DNA from: Elusimicrobiota bacterium
GTDB taxonomy: Bacteria; Elusimicrobiota; Elusimicrobia; UBA1565; UBA9628
Direction: 5' to 3'
NCBI GenBank assembly: GCA_016218575.1
Contig: JACRDN010000017.1
Coordinates: forward strand, 62,001 to 126,000
DNA: 64,000 bases
In this document: piece by piece, positions 43,089 to 50,173 of the stretch
Layout of the letters: each line of letters opens with the position of its first letter
How positions within the stretch are numbered: position 1 is the first letter of the stretch
Notes under the pieces: generated by a model
What the model was told of the DNA's origin: nothing
Database searches by the model: none
What the model saw: the letters and a program-made list of their open reading frames with translations, nothing else
Program-made: the position numbers and the translations under genes

Positions 43089-43630
43089 GAGAGCTTCTCC
43101 TTCATTTTATGGACGGCTGTAAACAAAGTGGACTTGATCGTCCCCTCGCTGACGCCCAAAACGGCTCCGATCTCGCCGAGGGCGTAGCCCTCGAGCCGCA
43201 AAGCGGCGATCTCGCGTTCGCGCGGGGAAAGGTCGGACATGGCGCGCTCCAACTCCAAGCGGCGCTCGACATGCTCTCTCTCGACCTCGCCATCGCCCAG
43301 GCAGTGGGTCCAGCTTTCCCCGTGATCCCCGCGCGCGGCGTCGAGAGGCAGCCATTTCCTGAAGCTCATCCAGCGCTGCCGGGAGCGGGCGTCGTTGATG
43401 GCGATGCGGGACACCCAGGTGCGGAAGCTGGAACGGCCCTGGAACGACTCGATGCTTTGAAACGCTTTCACGAAGGCCTCCTGCGCGGCCTCCTCGGCCA
43501 GATCGAGGTTGCCCAATAAGCTGAGTAAAAATCCCGCCACCGGCTTTTGATGCCGATCGACCAGCGTCCCGAAGGCCTCGGCGTCGCCGGCGCGGGCCTT
43601 GAAGACGAGTTGCTCGTCCGTCTCTTCCAC
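43085..43630 (-). CDS. ECF-family RNA polymerase sigma factor
   Basis: This is a 181-residue sigma-70-type factor. Region 2 (DAEAFGTLVDRHQKPV through DLAEEAAQEAFVKAF and FRTWVSRIAINDARSRQR) and region 4 (LSPREREIAALRLEGYALGE, VSEGTIKSTLFTAVHKMKE) are complete. I chose the GTG at 43630 because AGGAG lies 8 nt upstream and the sequence then begins EETDEQLVFKA, as in other ECF factors. An ATG at 43711 is possible but would absorb the promoter-like site. It heads an operon with its anti-sigma factor, a DUF3106-like protein and a barrel. Confidence 0.94.
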   Translation of the reverse strand: MEETDEQLVFKARAGDAEAFGTLVDRHQKPVAGFLLSLLGNLDLAEEAAQEAFVKAFQSIESFQGRSSFRTWVSRIAINDARSRQRWMSFRKWLPLDAARGDHGESWTHCLGDGEVEREHVERRLELERAMSDLSPREREIAALRLEGYALGEIGAVLGVSEGTIKSTLFTAVHKMKEKLS

Positions 43631-43633
43631 TTT

Positions 43634-43664
43634 ATAGACTCCTGAAACGACCAAAAAGTTGGGG
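43634..43664 (-). promoter_or_regulatory. ECF-type promoter of the sigma-factor operon
   Basis: Read leftward, CCCCAAC (43658-43664) is followed after 18 bp by GTCTATA. The CAAC -35 and GTC-type -10 are usual for ECF factors. The -10 ends only a few bases before the GTG, so the transcript from it would have almost no leader and would lack the AGGAG; a promoter further upstream may also exist. The same motif faces right at 43716-43746. Confidence 0.55.
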
Positions 43665-43715
43665 CATGGGAGTTCAATTCTACCCAATTCTTGCCTAAAT
43701 TTGAGCGTCATGCGG

Positions 43716-43746
43716 CCCCAACCTTTCTCCCGGTCGTGGCGTCTAA
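43716..43746 (+). promoter_or_regulatory. ECF-type promoter of the divergent envelope operon
   Basis: CCCCAAC (43716-43722), 18 bp, then GTCTAAA (43741-43747) repeats the motif found in front of the sigma operon. It lies 33 nt before the ATG at 43780, leaving room for the GGGAGG ribosome-binding site. It is the strongest evidence that the divergent operon is a target of this sigma factor. Confidence 0.65.
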
Positions 43747-43779
43747 ATCCCAAGAGTGGATTCCAACTGGGAGGTGCCT

Positions 43780-44274
43780 ATGAACAGGAAATGGATTATG
43801 GCGGCCATGTTGAGTCTGGGATTGACCGCGCCGGCCGGCGCCGAGGAGGCGGCCAAGACCGAGCCGCCCAAGGACGAGGCGGTCAAAACAGTGGAGCCCA
43901 AGGAGGACGCGGACCGCAAGGCCGGCGAGCTGGCCGCTCGCTACAATGTCTCCAAGGAGGACGTCAAACAGCTCCGCGACAAGGGGTTGGGTTGGGGGGA
44001 GATCAGGCACGCGCTGGGCATAGCGCAGGAAGCCGGCGTGCCGCTGGCCGACGTCATGAAGCTGCGCGACTCCGGCATGGGCTGGGGCAAGATCGCGCAG
44101 AACTACGGCTTCAAGCTCGGCGAGATTACCGGCAGAAATCCGGAGATGGGGGCTCGTGAGATCAGGGAGGAGGGGCGCCAACAGAGGCGCGAGCTGCGCG
44201 AGCAAATGCGCCAGCGGCGCCATGAAGGCGGCGGCCCCAATGGCCCCCGCGGCCGCGGCGGAGCGAAGGGCTAA
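43780..44274 (+). CDS. hypothetical exported protein with LRDxGxGWGxI repeats
   Basis: This is a 164-residue protein with a signal peptide (KWIMAAMLSLGLTAPAGA) and a Lys/Glu/Pro-rich linker. Two tandem helix-turn units follow: VKQLRDKGLGWGEIRHALG and VMKLRDSGMGWGKIAQNYG, then a Gln/Arg/Glu helix and a Gly/Arg/Pro tail. I do not recognise the family. The repeats may bind a peptide or wall component (inference). GGGAGG precedes the ATG; a further in-frame ATG at 43756 is not used. It is the first gene of the rightward ECF-target operon. Confidence 0.72.
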   Translation: MNRKWIMAAMLSLGLTAPAGAEEAAKTEPPKDEAVKTVEPKEDADRKAGELAARYNVSKEDVKQLRDKGLGWGEIRHALGIAQEAGVPLADVMKLRDSGMGWGKIAQNYGFKLGEITGRNPEMGAREIREEGRQQRRELREQMRQRRHEGGGPNGPRGRGGAKG

Positions 44275-44283
44275 GGAGGGATT

Positions 44284-44748
44284 ATGAAACTGATGAGGCC
44301 GGTCGTGACGGCGGTCTTGGCGTTGGCGCTGACGGGCCCGGCTTGCGCCCAGCACCATGGGAGCTTCGGGGCCGGCGTCATCCTAGGCGACCCCACGGGT
44401 CTGACGCTCAAGACCTGGGTTGATGATAGGCAGGCCTTCGACGTCGGGGTGGGCTTCAGCGGAGATGCGGCCTTTTACGCCGACTATCTGCTGCACGCCT
44501 GGGACGTATTGCCTCAACCGAGCCAGGGGCGGCTGGGCGCCTATTTGGGCCTGGGTCCCCGCGTCGAGACGCAGCGCGACGCGACGTTCGGCATCCGCAC
44601 GCTGGGCGGCGTGGACTATTGGATCGCCAACCGTCCCATCGAGCTGTTTCTTGAGGCCGGGCCTGTCTTTCGCCTGGCTCCGGAGCGGCAGGTCGACGTC
44701 GATGCCGGTTTGGGCGTGAGGCTATACTTCGGTGGCTCTAAATCATAG
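44284..44748 (+). CDS. small outer membrane beta-barrel protein
   Basis: This is a 154-residue protein with signal peptide (RPVVTAVLALALTGPACA). It continues FGAGVILGDPTGLTLKTWVDD and AFDVGVGFSGDAAFYADYLLH, and ends with VDVDAGLGVRLYFGG. The alternating strands and GEPTG-like start resemble eight-stranded small outer-membrane barrels of the BAPKO_0422/OmpX-like kind. The stop is followed by GGAGG for the next gene. It lies 9 nt after the repeat-protein gene and is presumably co-induced by the ECF factor. Confidence 0.78.
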   Translation: MKLMRPVVTAVLALALTGPACAQHHGSFGAGVILGDPTGLTLKTWVDDRQAFDVGVGFSGDAAFYADYLLHAWDVLPQPSQGRLGAYLGLGPRVETQRDATFGIRTLGGVDYWIANRPIELFLEAGPVFRLAPERQVDVDAGLGVRLYFGGSKS

Positions 44749-44763
44749 AGCCAGGAGGAACGC

Positions 44764-45348
44764 ATGCGCAAGCACGTGGGGAAGTATCCAGTAAACAGCT
44801 GGCTGAAAGACAGGTTGATCGCCGCCGTCCAGGGCGCTGGAGGTGTGGCCGAGGCCTGCGTGTCGGCCGTCGCGGAAGTGATGTCCTCTGCCGTGAAGGG
44901 TTCTGGCAAGGTAGGGGCTTCGCTGATGGGTGCCGTCTACGAGATCGCCCATACCGCGGTCTTCGGGGCCGGCGAGATCGGCTGCGAGCTAGGGCTCATG
45001 GCTAAGGCCTTCGTGCTCGGCGTGCTGCGCGGCAGCCGCCAAACGGGCGACGAGGCTCTGGCGACGATCGGCCACGCGGCGGAGTCCTTCCTCAGGCACG
45101 CTTCCGACGCCGGAGGAAACCTGGGAACGGCGGCGCTGGGGCTTGTCGAGGGGGCGATCCAGGCGGCCGGCGAACTGGGGGTTGATGTGAGTAGGGCGGG
45201 CTCGGCCGCGGCGCAGGGCGCGTTGGAAGCCGCCTACGACATCAGCGCCTCTGCCGGGGAGAAGGTCCGCAAGGCCTTGAGCGGGACGATCACTGGAGTC
45301 AAGATCGTGCTCAAGGAGCCGTTCAAAACGCATCCCGTAAAAAGATAG
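44764..45348 (+). CDS. Ala/Gly-rich repeat protein of the ECF operon
   Basis: This is a 194-residue protein with no signal peptide and no recognised domain. It is made of amphipathic Ala/Gly/Val/Glu-rich segments of roughly 30-33 residues, each with small residues at regular steps (VAEACVSAVAEVMSSAV, GAGEIGCELGLMAKAFVLG, AALGLVEGAIQAAGELG, AALEAAYDIS-like). It ends in a basic tail. It could form a membrane-surface amphipathic helix array, like stress proteins of the LEA or apolipoprotein kind (inference). The ATG follows AGGAGG by a few bases. It closes the rightward ECF-target operon. Confidence 0.65.
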   Translation: MRKHVGKYPVNSWLKDRLIAAVQGAGGVAEACVSAVAEVMSSAVKGSGKVGASLMGAVYEIAHTAVFGAGEIGCELGLMAKAFVLGVLRGSRQTGDEALATIGHAAESFLRHASDAGGNLGTAALGLVEGAIQAAGELGVDVSRAGSAAAQGALEAAYDISASAGEKVRKALSGTITGVKIVLKEPFKTHPVKR

Positions 45349-45364
45349 AAGCGGACTGGAGCAC

Positions 45365-45400
45365 CCTCCGCCCCCGCCCTTCCGTGGACGGGGGCGGAGG
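45365..45400. terminator. GC-rich hairpin at end of ECF-target operon
   Basis: CCTCCGCCCCCG and CGGGGGCGGAGG form a perfect 12-bp stem with a 12-nt loop, starting 17 nt after the operon stop codon. No T-tract follows, so it may act as a weak terminator or RNA stabiliser. Confidence 0.55.
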
Positions 45401-45491
45401 TCATGCCGGAGACGGGGTTTGGCGCGGACGGTTCTGTTGAGCGACCGATGTGTTATAATCTCTAACAGATCAGGCGAGAATGTGATTTCGA

Positions 45492-45506
45492 TCGCCCGCT
45501 CCAGTT
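45492..45506 (+). repeat. 15-bp direct repeat, right copy (candidate att site)
   Basis: TCGCCCGCTCCAGTT is identical to the tRNA-Gly 3' end at 41116-41130. The sequence just upstream (TTTCGAT) also resembles the tRNA T-arm with a 6-bp gap, but the rest of the tRNA is absent. This is what the distal end of an element integrated into tRNA-Gly would look like. Confidence 0.5.
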
Positions 45507-45511
45507 ATATA
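45506..45511 (+). promoter_or_regulatory. -10-like box (TATATA) for the SRPBCC gene
   Basis: TATATA ends 8 nt before the ATG at 45520 and there is no Shine-Dalgarno. A stronger TATAAT at 45454-45459 is a second candidate, placed on the other side of the repeat. Confidence 0.3.
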
Positions 45512-45519
45512 GCGAATTT

Positions 45520-45990
45520 ATGCTGAATTTGACCCGCGATGTCCTGATCAGCGCTTCCCGCGAAGCGGTGCAGCAGTATTTGCACGATCTGCGCAACATC
45601 GCGGAGTACGAGCGCAAGGTGGAGCTCGTCCAGGAAGTGAGCTATCCGGACTCCCAGAATGGGTTTGTGAGCGTCACCGGGCGCATCATGGGCTTGCCTT
45701 GGCGCGGCGCCTTCAAAATGGAGTTCACTCGGGATGGGGGCTACCGCACCGAGATGGTTCGCGGTCCCCTTTCAAGGCTGAGCGGGGGGTTCCACCTGAG
45801 GCCAGTGTCCGGCGGCACTATCGTCACCTACCAAGAGCAGGTCCAGCTCCCCTGGCTCCTGCGCCCCCTGGGATGCATCCTCAAGAGGTGGATCGGCCGC
45901 CACGTCGAGACGCGCTTGGACGCGGTCAAGGAAGGGGCTGAGCGCCTCAACCGCCGCCTCCAGCTCGAGAAGTTGGACGCCGAGCGCTAG
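45520..45990 (+). CDS. SRPBCC-family (polyketide cyclase / Bet v1-like) protein
   Basis: This is a 156-residue cytoplasmic protein with the START/Bet v1-like ligand-binding pattern. It begins with DVLISASREAVQQYLHDLRNIAEYERKV. Strands follow (GFVSVTGRIMGLPWRGAFKMEF, GGTIVTYQEQVQLP), and a long amphipathic C-terminal helix ends in RRLQLEKLDAER. Such proteins bind lipids or hydrophobic metabolites. It lies just outside the right copy of the tRNA-Gly repeat. Its stop codon (TAG at 45988) falls inside the 32-bp arm of the next inverted-repeat element. Confidence 0.82.
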   Translation: MLNLTRDVLISASREAVQQYLHDLRNIAEYERKVELVQEVSYPDSQNGFVSVTGRIMGLPWRGAFKMEFTRDGGYRTEMVRGPLSRLSGGFHLRPVSGGTIVTYQEQVQLPWLLRPLGCILKRWIGRHVETRLDAVKEGAERLNRRLQLEKLDAER

Positions 45991-46308
45991 TGCTCCGACC
46001 GAGCCATAATGCGCGTTTTGGCCGGCCGATTTTGGAGCGAGCCGAGGCGCGCGAGCCGAGCATGCCTGAAAGACCTGTAAGGCGAGCGCAACGAAGGCGC
46101 AGGCCAAAAGCGGCCGGCCGCTCTTCTTAAGAAAATCTCCGACATCTTAAGCGTAGACAGTTCCTCCATGGAGCGGGGGCCCGGCTTTGGCGGCCTGCGG
46201 CGTCGCTTGTCGATCACATAGCTACCGCTATGCTCCCTCCTCGCTCCTAGCATCCAGCTCAAATCCGGGCCCCCACAACGCGCATTATGGCTCGGTCGGA
46301 GCACTAGC
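45986..46308. mobile_element. 323-bp element bounded by 32-bp perfect inverted repeats (MITE-like)
   Basis: The arms 45986-46017 and 46277-46308 are exact reverse complements, beginning GCTAGTGCTCCGACC and ending GCGCGTT. Inside is non-coding sequence with further inverted parts, including TTTTGGCC...GGCCAAAA and two GCCGGCC-rich blocks. The arms overlap the stop codons of both flanking convergent genes. CTAG at the ends could be a duplicated palindromic target site. It encodes no transposase. This fills the gap between the SRPBCC and metallo-beta-lactamase genes; a structured RNA or two-way terminator is the alternative. Confidence 0.6.
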
Positions 46309-47118
46309 CTGTCTTGGCGAAATAACGGCCGTCCGCGTACCCGACCTTCGCGTGGCGGAGCCTCACGTCATGCTGGAATATGAGGGTCCAATCCTCCTCC
46401 AGGGCTTGGGCCAAGAGCGAGCGCTTGGCATCCAAGGTGTCCACCGGATATAGGTCGTAGCCCATGATGTAAGGAAGTGGGACATGGGAGCGGGTCGGGA
46501 TCAAGTCTCCCAGGAAGACGGCGGTCTCTGCTTCCGACTCGATCTTGACGCATTGGTGCCCGCGGGTGTGCCCACCCGAGCGGATGACCTTGAGGCCGGG
46601 CTCGATCATGTACTCGCCCTCGACCAAGTCCAGGACCTTGGCGTCCTGAAGGGGCGCGAAATTCTCCTCCAAGTAGCTCGCCCTGCTCCTTTCATGCGGT
46701 GAGTTCGCGTCCTCCCACTCCTCTTTTTGAACCAGATAGCGGGCCTTCTTGAAGGCCGGGACGGGGCGGCCGGCCTCGTCGTATTCGGTGTCGCCGCCCG
46801 CGTGGTCGAAGTGGAGGTGGGTGTTGACGACGAGCTGAATGTCCTCGGGCGAGAGCCCGAGGGCCTTTCCACTCGGTATATGTCGAGGAATTTATGGCTG
46901 CGGTCGTACTTCGAGGAGAGCCCCGCGTCCACCAAGACATGGCGCCCCCGGGGAGTCTTGATCAGAAGCGAACCCAGGCAAAGGGGGATTCTGTTGTTCT
47001 CGTCGGGGTGCTCGTGCCGGCTCCATAGGATCTTGGGAACCGTGCCGAACATGGCGCCCCCATCGAGCCGGAAGGTCCCGTCGCTCAGGGGGAATGCTTC
47101 AAAACGCCCAATCTTCAC
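46304..47118 (-). pseudogene. MBL-fold metallo-hydrolase, frameshifted
   Basis: The N-terminal 80 or so residues (MKIGRFEAFPLSDGTFRL, LVDAGLSSKYDRSH) are in one frame and end about 46868. The zinc motif THLHFDHAGGD and the rest of the beta-lactamase fold (SGGHTRGHQCVKI, FLGDLIPT, IFQHD) continue in the next frame to 46304. Adding one A to the run at 46866-46868 (GAAAGG to GAAAAGG on the coding strand) rejoins them into a normal protein of about 270 residues. It is therefore a pseudogene, a sequencing error, or, less likely, a frameshift-expressed gene. The family includes lactonase-like hydrolases. Confidence 0.82.
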
Positions 47119-47130
47119 GAGTGTGTCGTT

Positions 47131-47562
47131 CTACGGCGCCGCCGCTCCGTGGCATTTCTTGAATTTCTTGCCGGAGCCGCAGTGGCAGGGGTCATTGCGC
47201 CCGATGTCCGGGCCGGTCTTGACGTAGGTTTCTGGCTTGGCCCCGGCCGAGGGAGGTTCGTTGAACTTGCCCGCCTCGACCGCTTCCCGGTTCTTCTCGA
47301 GCCAGGCCTTGACCGCGCCCATGTCCTTTATGTTCACGCCGTCCTGGGCCATGTGCGCCGCCAAGGTCTTGAGCTGCTTGAGAAAGGCGGGGTCCTTCCA
47401 TTTGCGGTAGAAGAGGGCCATCATGCCCTTGGCCTCGGGGCTGTCGGCCAATTCCTTGGGCAGGGCCGGGATGGGGGATTGATCCTTGGCTTTCCGGGCG
47501 GAGGAAGATTCCGGCTCTTCCTTCTTCTTGAAGGGGCTTAAAATGGACTTGAACCATGACAT
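47131..47562 (-). CDS. SEC-C motif protein
   Basis: This is a 143-residue protein. The C-terminus ([19 protein letters not shown]) is the zinc-binding SEC-C motif found at the end of SecA and in many small proteins. The N-terminus is basic and charged ([16 protein letters not shown]), without a signal peptide. The middle part ([20 protein letters not shown]) is helical and not recognised. It would bind ribosomes or SecB-like chaperones as SecA tails do (inference). It stands alone, leftward. Confidence 0.88.
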   Translation of the reverse strand: MSWFKSILSPFKKKEEPESSSARKAKDQSPIPALPKELADSPEAKGMMALFYRKWKDPAFLKQLKTLAAHMAQDGVNIKDMGAVKAWLEKNREAVEAGKFNEPPSAGAKPETYVKTGPDIGRNDPCHCGSGKKFKKCHGAAAP

Positions 47563-47621
47563 AAGGTGATTTTACCATTACGGCAGAGCTAGGACAACAA
47601 GCGCAGGCGGCGGTGGCTCGG

Positions 47622-47708
47622 CGGAAGGGGGGGGATTCGAACCCCCGAGGGAGTTGCCCCCCTGGCAGTTTTCGAGACTGCTCGTTTCAACCGCTCACGC
47701 ACCCTTCC
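47622..47708 (-). tRNA. tRNA-Ser (anticodon CGA)
   Basis: On the leftward strand the acceptor GGAAGGG pairs with CCCTTCC. The anticodon stem GCAGT/ACTGC encloses the loop CTCGAAA with anticodon CGA. A long variable arm (GGGGGGCAACTCCC region) and the T-loop GGTTCGAATCC follow. The discriminator is G and CCA is not encoded, unlike the tRNA-Gly in this window. It decodes TCG. Confidence 0.93.
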
Positions 47709-47765
47709 AGAAGTCGGCCATTCATTATAGCGGATTGTGATAAAATCACGCCAGGCTCGCCCGCC

Positions 47766-49637
47766 ATGAAACCAGAAGCCGTCCTCCGGGAGCGCTGGGG
47801 TTACGACTGCTTCCGTCCCCTGCAAAGGCAGGCCATAGAGGCCGGCCTTTCGGGCCGCGACTGCCTGGTCGTGCTGCCGACCGGAGGGGGAAAGAGCCTC
47901 TGCTATCAATTGCCGGCCGCGATGGGCCGCGGCCTGGTTCTCGTCGTTTCCCCGCTCATCGCGCTGATGGACGACCAGGTGGCGGCGGCGCGCGAGGCGG
48001 GGCTCAACGCCGACGCCCTTCATTCCAACCTTGAGGCCGGGAGCCGCGGAGAGGCCCGCCGGCGCCTGGCCGAGGGCAAGACCGAGCTCCTGTACGCGAG
48101 CCCGGAGCGCCTGCTCGCGGGAGATCTCCTGGAGGGCATCGCTTCTCGGCTGATTCTCATCGCCGTAGACGAGGCCCACTGCGTCTCCCATTGGGGGCAT
48201 GAGTTTCGGCCCGAGTACCGCCGCTTGGGGGAGGTTTTGGCGGGATTTCCAAAGGCGGGGCGCATGGCCTTGACCGCCACGGCGACCCCGACGGTCCAAG
48301 AGGACATCTGCTCCCAGCTCGCCCTGCGTAAGCCCCTGCGCCTTATCGGGTATCCGGACCGCCCCAACCTCGTCTATCGGGCCTTCCCCCGCCGCGACCA
48401 GGGGGCGCAAGTCCTGGAGGTCGCCCGCCGCCACGCCGGCGAGGGCGGCATCGTCTATGCCCAAACGCGCAAGGACGTGGAGCGCCTGGCGGTGGGACTC
48501 GCGAGGGCCGGCGTGTCCTCTGCGCCCTATCACGCCGGCCTGCCGGCCGAGGAGAGGCGCAGGGCCCAGGAGGACTTCGTCAACGAGCGCGTGGACGTGG
48601 TCGCGGCCACCATCGCCTTCGGCATGGGCATAGACCGCTCCAACGTGCGCTACGTGGTTCACGCCAACACGCCCCGCTCGGTCGAGCATTACCAGCAGGA
48701 GTCGGGCCGAGCGGGCCGCGACGGCCTGCCGGCCGAGTGCGTGCTTCTCTTTTCGGCCTCGGATTTGGCCCTGCATCGCTGGCTCGCCCGAAAAGGCGGC
48801 GAACTCTCAGCCGAGCGCGAGCGGGCTCTTGAGCGCCAGCTCAAGGAGATCGGCCGCTACGCGGTGGCCCCGGTGTGCCGGCACGGGCTGTTGGCCGAGC
48901 ATTTCGGCTCGCCCTACCCGCCCGAGGGTATCGTTCGCGACGGGCCGGGCTGCGGGGCCTGCGACGTGTGCCTGGGCGAGACCCGGAGCCTTCCCGACCC
49001 GGAGGCCTTGCTCACCGCCAAGAAGGTCTTGAGCGCCGCTTGGCGCGCGCGGGGGCGCTTCGGCGCCGGCTACGTGGTCAACATCCTCTTGGGCCGGCTC
49101 GACGAGCGCATGAGCCGCAACGGCCATGACGGGCTCCAGGTCTTCGGCCTTCTCAAGGAGGCCGGGGAGGCGGCTGTTCGCTCCTGGGTGGACCAACTGA
49201 TCGTGCAGGGTTTCCTGGATGTGGTGGAATCCGGCGACTATCCGCTGCTTTGCATCACCGAGGCGGGAAAGGCTCTTTGCCGCGACGAGGGGTCGGTCAA
49301 GCTCGGCTTGCCGGTCGCCCCGCGCGCCAAGGCGCGCGGCAAGAAGCCGGGCGCGGCGGGCCAAGGCCTTCCCGGGGACCAAGAGCTTTTCGAGCGCCTG
49401 CGCCGCCTCAGAAGGTTGATGGCGGGAAAGCTGGGCCTGCCGCCCTATGTGGTTTTCCACGACAGCGCCTTGGCCGAGATGGCGTCGCTCAAGCCCCGCA
49501 CGCGCCAGGCCCTGGCCGGGGTCAAGGGCGTTGGGGAGCACAAGCTCGAGCGCTACGGCGGGGCGTTCTTGAAAGTGATTTCCGGAGAGGAGCCGGAGGC
49601 CGCGGTGGCGGAGGTCTCGGAGGGGAGTCAAGGCTAA
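47766..49637 (+). CDS. recQ: RecQ-family ATP-dependent DNA helicase
   Basis: This is a 623-residue SF2 helicase. It has motif I VLPTGGGKSL, motif II VDEAHCVSHWGHEFR, motif III ALTATATP, motif V VVAATIAFGMGIDRSNVR and motif VI QESGRAGRDG. A RecQ zinc region (CRHGLLAEHF then GPGCGACDVC), a winged helix and a C-terminal HRDC domain (about 535-605) follow. It unwinds DNA 3' to 5' during repair. The ATG at 47766 is used; the in-frame region before it overlaps the tRNA-Ser and is not coding. Its stop overlaps the next start. Confidence 0.95.
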   Translation: MKPEAVLRERWGYDCFRPLQRQAIEAGLSGRDCLVVLPTGGGKSLCYQLPAAMGRGLVLVVSPLIALMDDQVAAAREAGLNADALHSNLEAGSRGEARRRLAEGKTELLYASPERLLAGDLLEGIASRLILIAVDEAHCVSHWGHEFRPEYRRLGEVLAGFPKAGRMALTATATPTVQEDICSQLALRKPLRLIGYPDRPNLVYRAFPRRDQGAQVLEVARRHAGEGGIVYAQTRKDVERLAVGLARAGVSSAPYHAGLPAEERRRAQEDFVNERVDVVAATIAFGMGIDRSNVRYVVHANTPRSVEHYQQESGRAGRDGLPAECVLLFSASDLALHRWLARKGGELSAERERALERQLKEIGRYAVAPVCRHGLLAEHFGSPYPPEGIVRDGPGCGACDVCLGETRSLPDPEALLTAKKVLSAAWRARGRFGAGYVVNILLGRLDERMSRNGHDGLQVFGLLKEAGEAAVRSWVDQLIVQGFLDVVESGDYPLLCITEAGKALCRDEGSVKLGLPVAPRAKARGKKPGAAGQGLPGDQELFERLRRLRRLMAGKLGLPPYVVFHDSALAEMASLKPRTRQALAGVKGVGEHKLERYGGAFLKVISGEEPEAAVAEVSEGSQG

Positions 49638-49996
49638 TGGCTATTCGCCGAGACTGGTTCAAGCGCCAGGTTGAGATCCTGGCGCAAGCCCTGGGGAGCG
49701 CTCTAGGGCTCAAACAAAAGGGGGAAACCCAGGCTTCGATCGCCGCGCTCGAGGGGGCCCTGCAGTCGGCCTTTGGCGTCAGCGGCAAGCTGGCCCTCGG
49801 CCTTTCTCTCCAGGATTTCATCTCCTTGGCCTGCCGAGGCGAGGAGCCGTCGGCCGAGCTTCTTGCCGCCTTGTCTCGGCTTTTTAGCCAATGGGCCGCG
49901 CTTCTGGAGGCCCAAGGGCGATCCTCCGAGGCTTCGGCGGCCCGAAGCCGGGCTCAAGTCCTGCTTGAAATGGCTTCGCAAATGCGATTGGAGTGA
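49637..49996 (+). CDS. hypothetical helical protein downstream of RecQ
   Basis: This is a 119-residue protein predicted to be all helix (FKRQVEILAQALGSALGLKQ, ASIAALEGALQSAFGV, LLAALSRLFSQWAALLEAQG), resembling short TPR-like hairpins. It has no signal peptide or motif. Its ATG overlaps the recQ stop (TAATG), so it is co-translated with the helicase and may assist it. The family is not recognised. Confidence 0.7.
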   Translation: MAIRRDWFKRQVEILAQALGSALGLKQKGETQASIAALEGALQSAFGVSGKLALGLSLQDFISLACRGEEPSAELLAALSRLFSQWAALLEAQGRSSEASAARSRAQVLLEMASQMRLE

Positions 49997-50016
49997 ACAA
50001 TGAGGAGGGAGCGTTC

Positions 50017-50133
50017 ATGAAATGGCTGGGAAGATACGAAGATCACGCTTACGCCCTGCTGCGGATCGCGGCGGGATTCATGCTCATCGCCTGCCGCGGC
50101 GGGGGCAAGTGGTGCCTGGATCGGGCTGATTAG
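50017..50133 (+). pseudogene. truncated DoxX-family membrane protein
   Basis: This is a 38-codon reading frame from an ATG with GGAGGGAG upstream. WLGRYEDHAYALLRIAAGFML matches the N-terminal helix of DoxX proteins, where the next residues are usually HGAQKLF. Here the sequence breaks into CRGGGKWCLDRAD and stops. The remaining three helices are absent, so this is the remnant of a gene cut away to the right, close to the toxin-antitoxin pair. Confidence 0.6.
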
Positions 50134-50143
50134 CCCCCTGGCA

Positions 50144-50169
50144 AAAGTATACATTATAGTGTATACTTT
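50144..50169. promoter_or_regulatory. palindromic operator and promoter of the toxin-antitoxin operon
   Basis: AAAGTATACA and TGTATACTTT form a perfect 10-bp inverted repeat with a 6-bp centre (TTATAG), directly before the antitoxin start at 50174. The AT-rich core overlaps a -10-like TATAGT. Antitoxins of the Phd/YefM family bind such sites to repress their own operon. Confidence 0.75.
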
Positions 50170-50173
50170 AGTC

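Noticed and set aside
43085-43753. Sigma factor starting at 43753 or 43711
   Set aside because: The extra residues are unlike ECF factors and the AGGAG site points to the GTG at 43630.
45772-46304. Small frames inside the inverted-repeat element
   Set aside because: They cross both inverted arms and lack protein-like pattern; the element is better read as non-coding.
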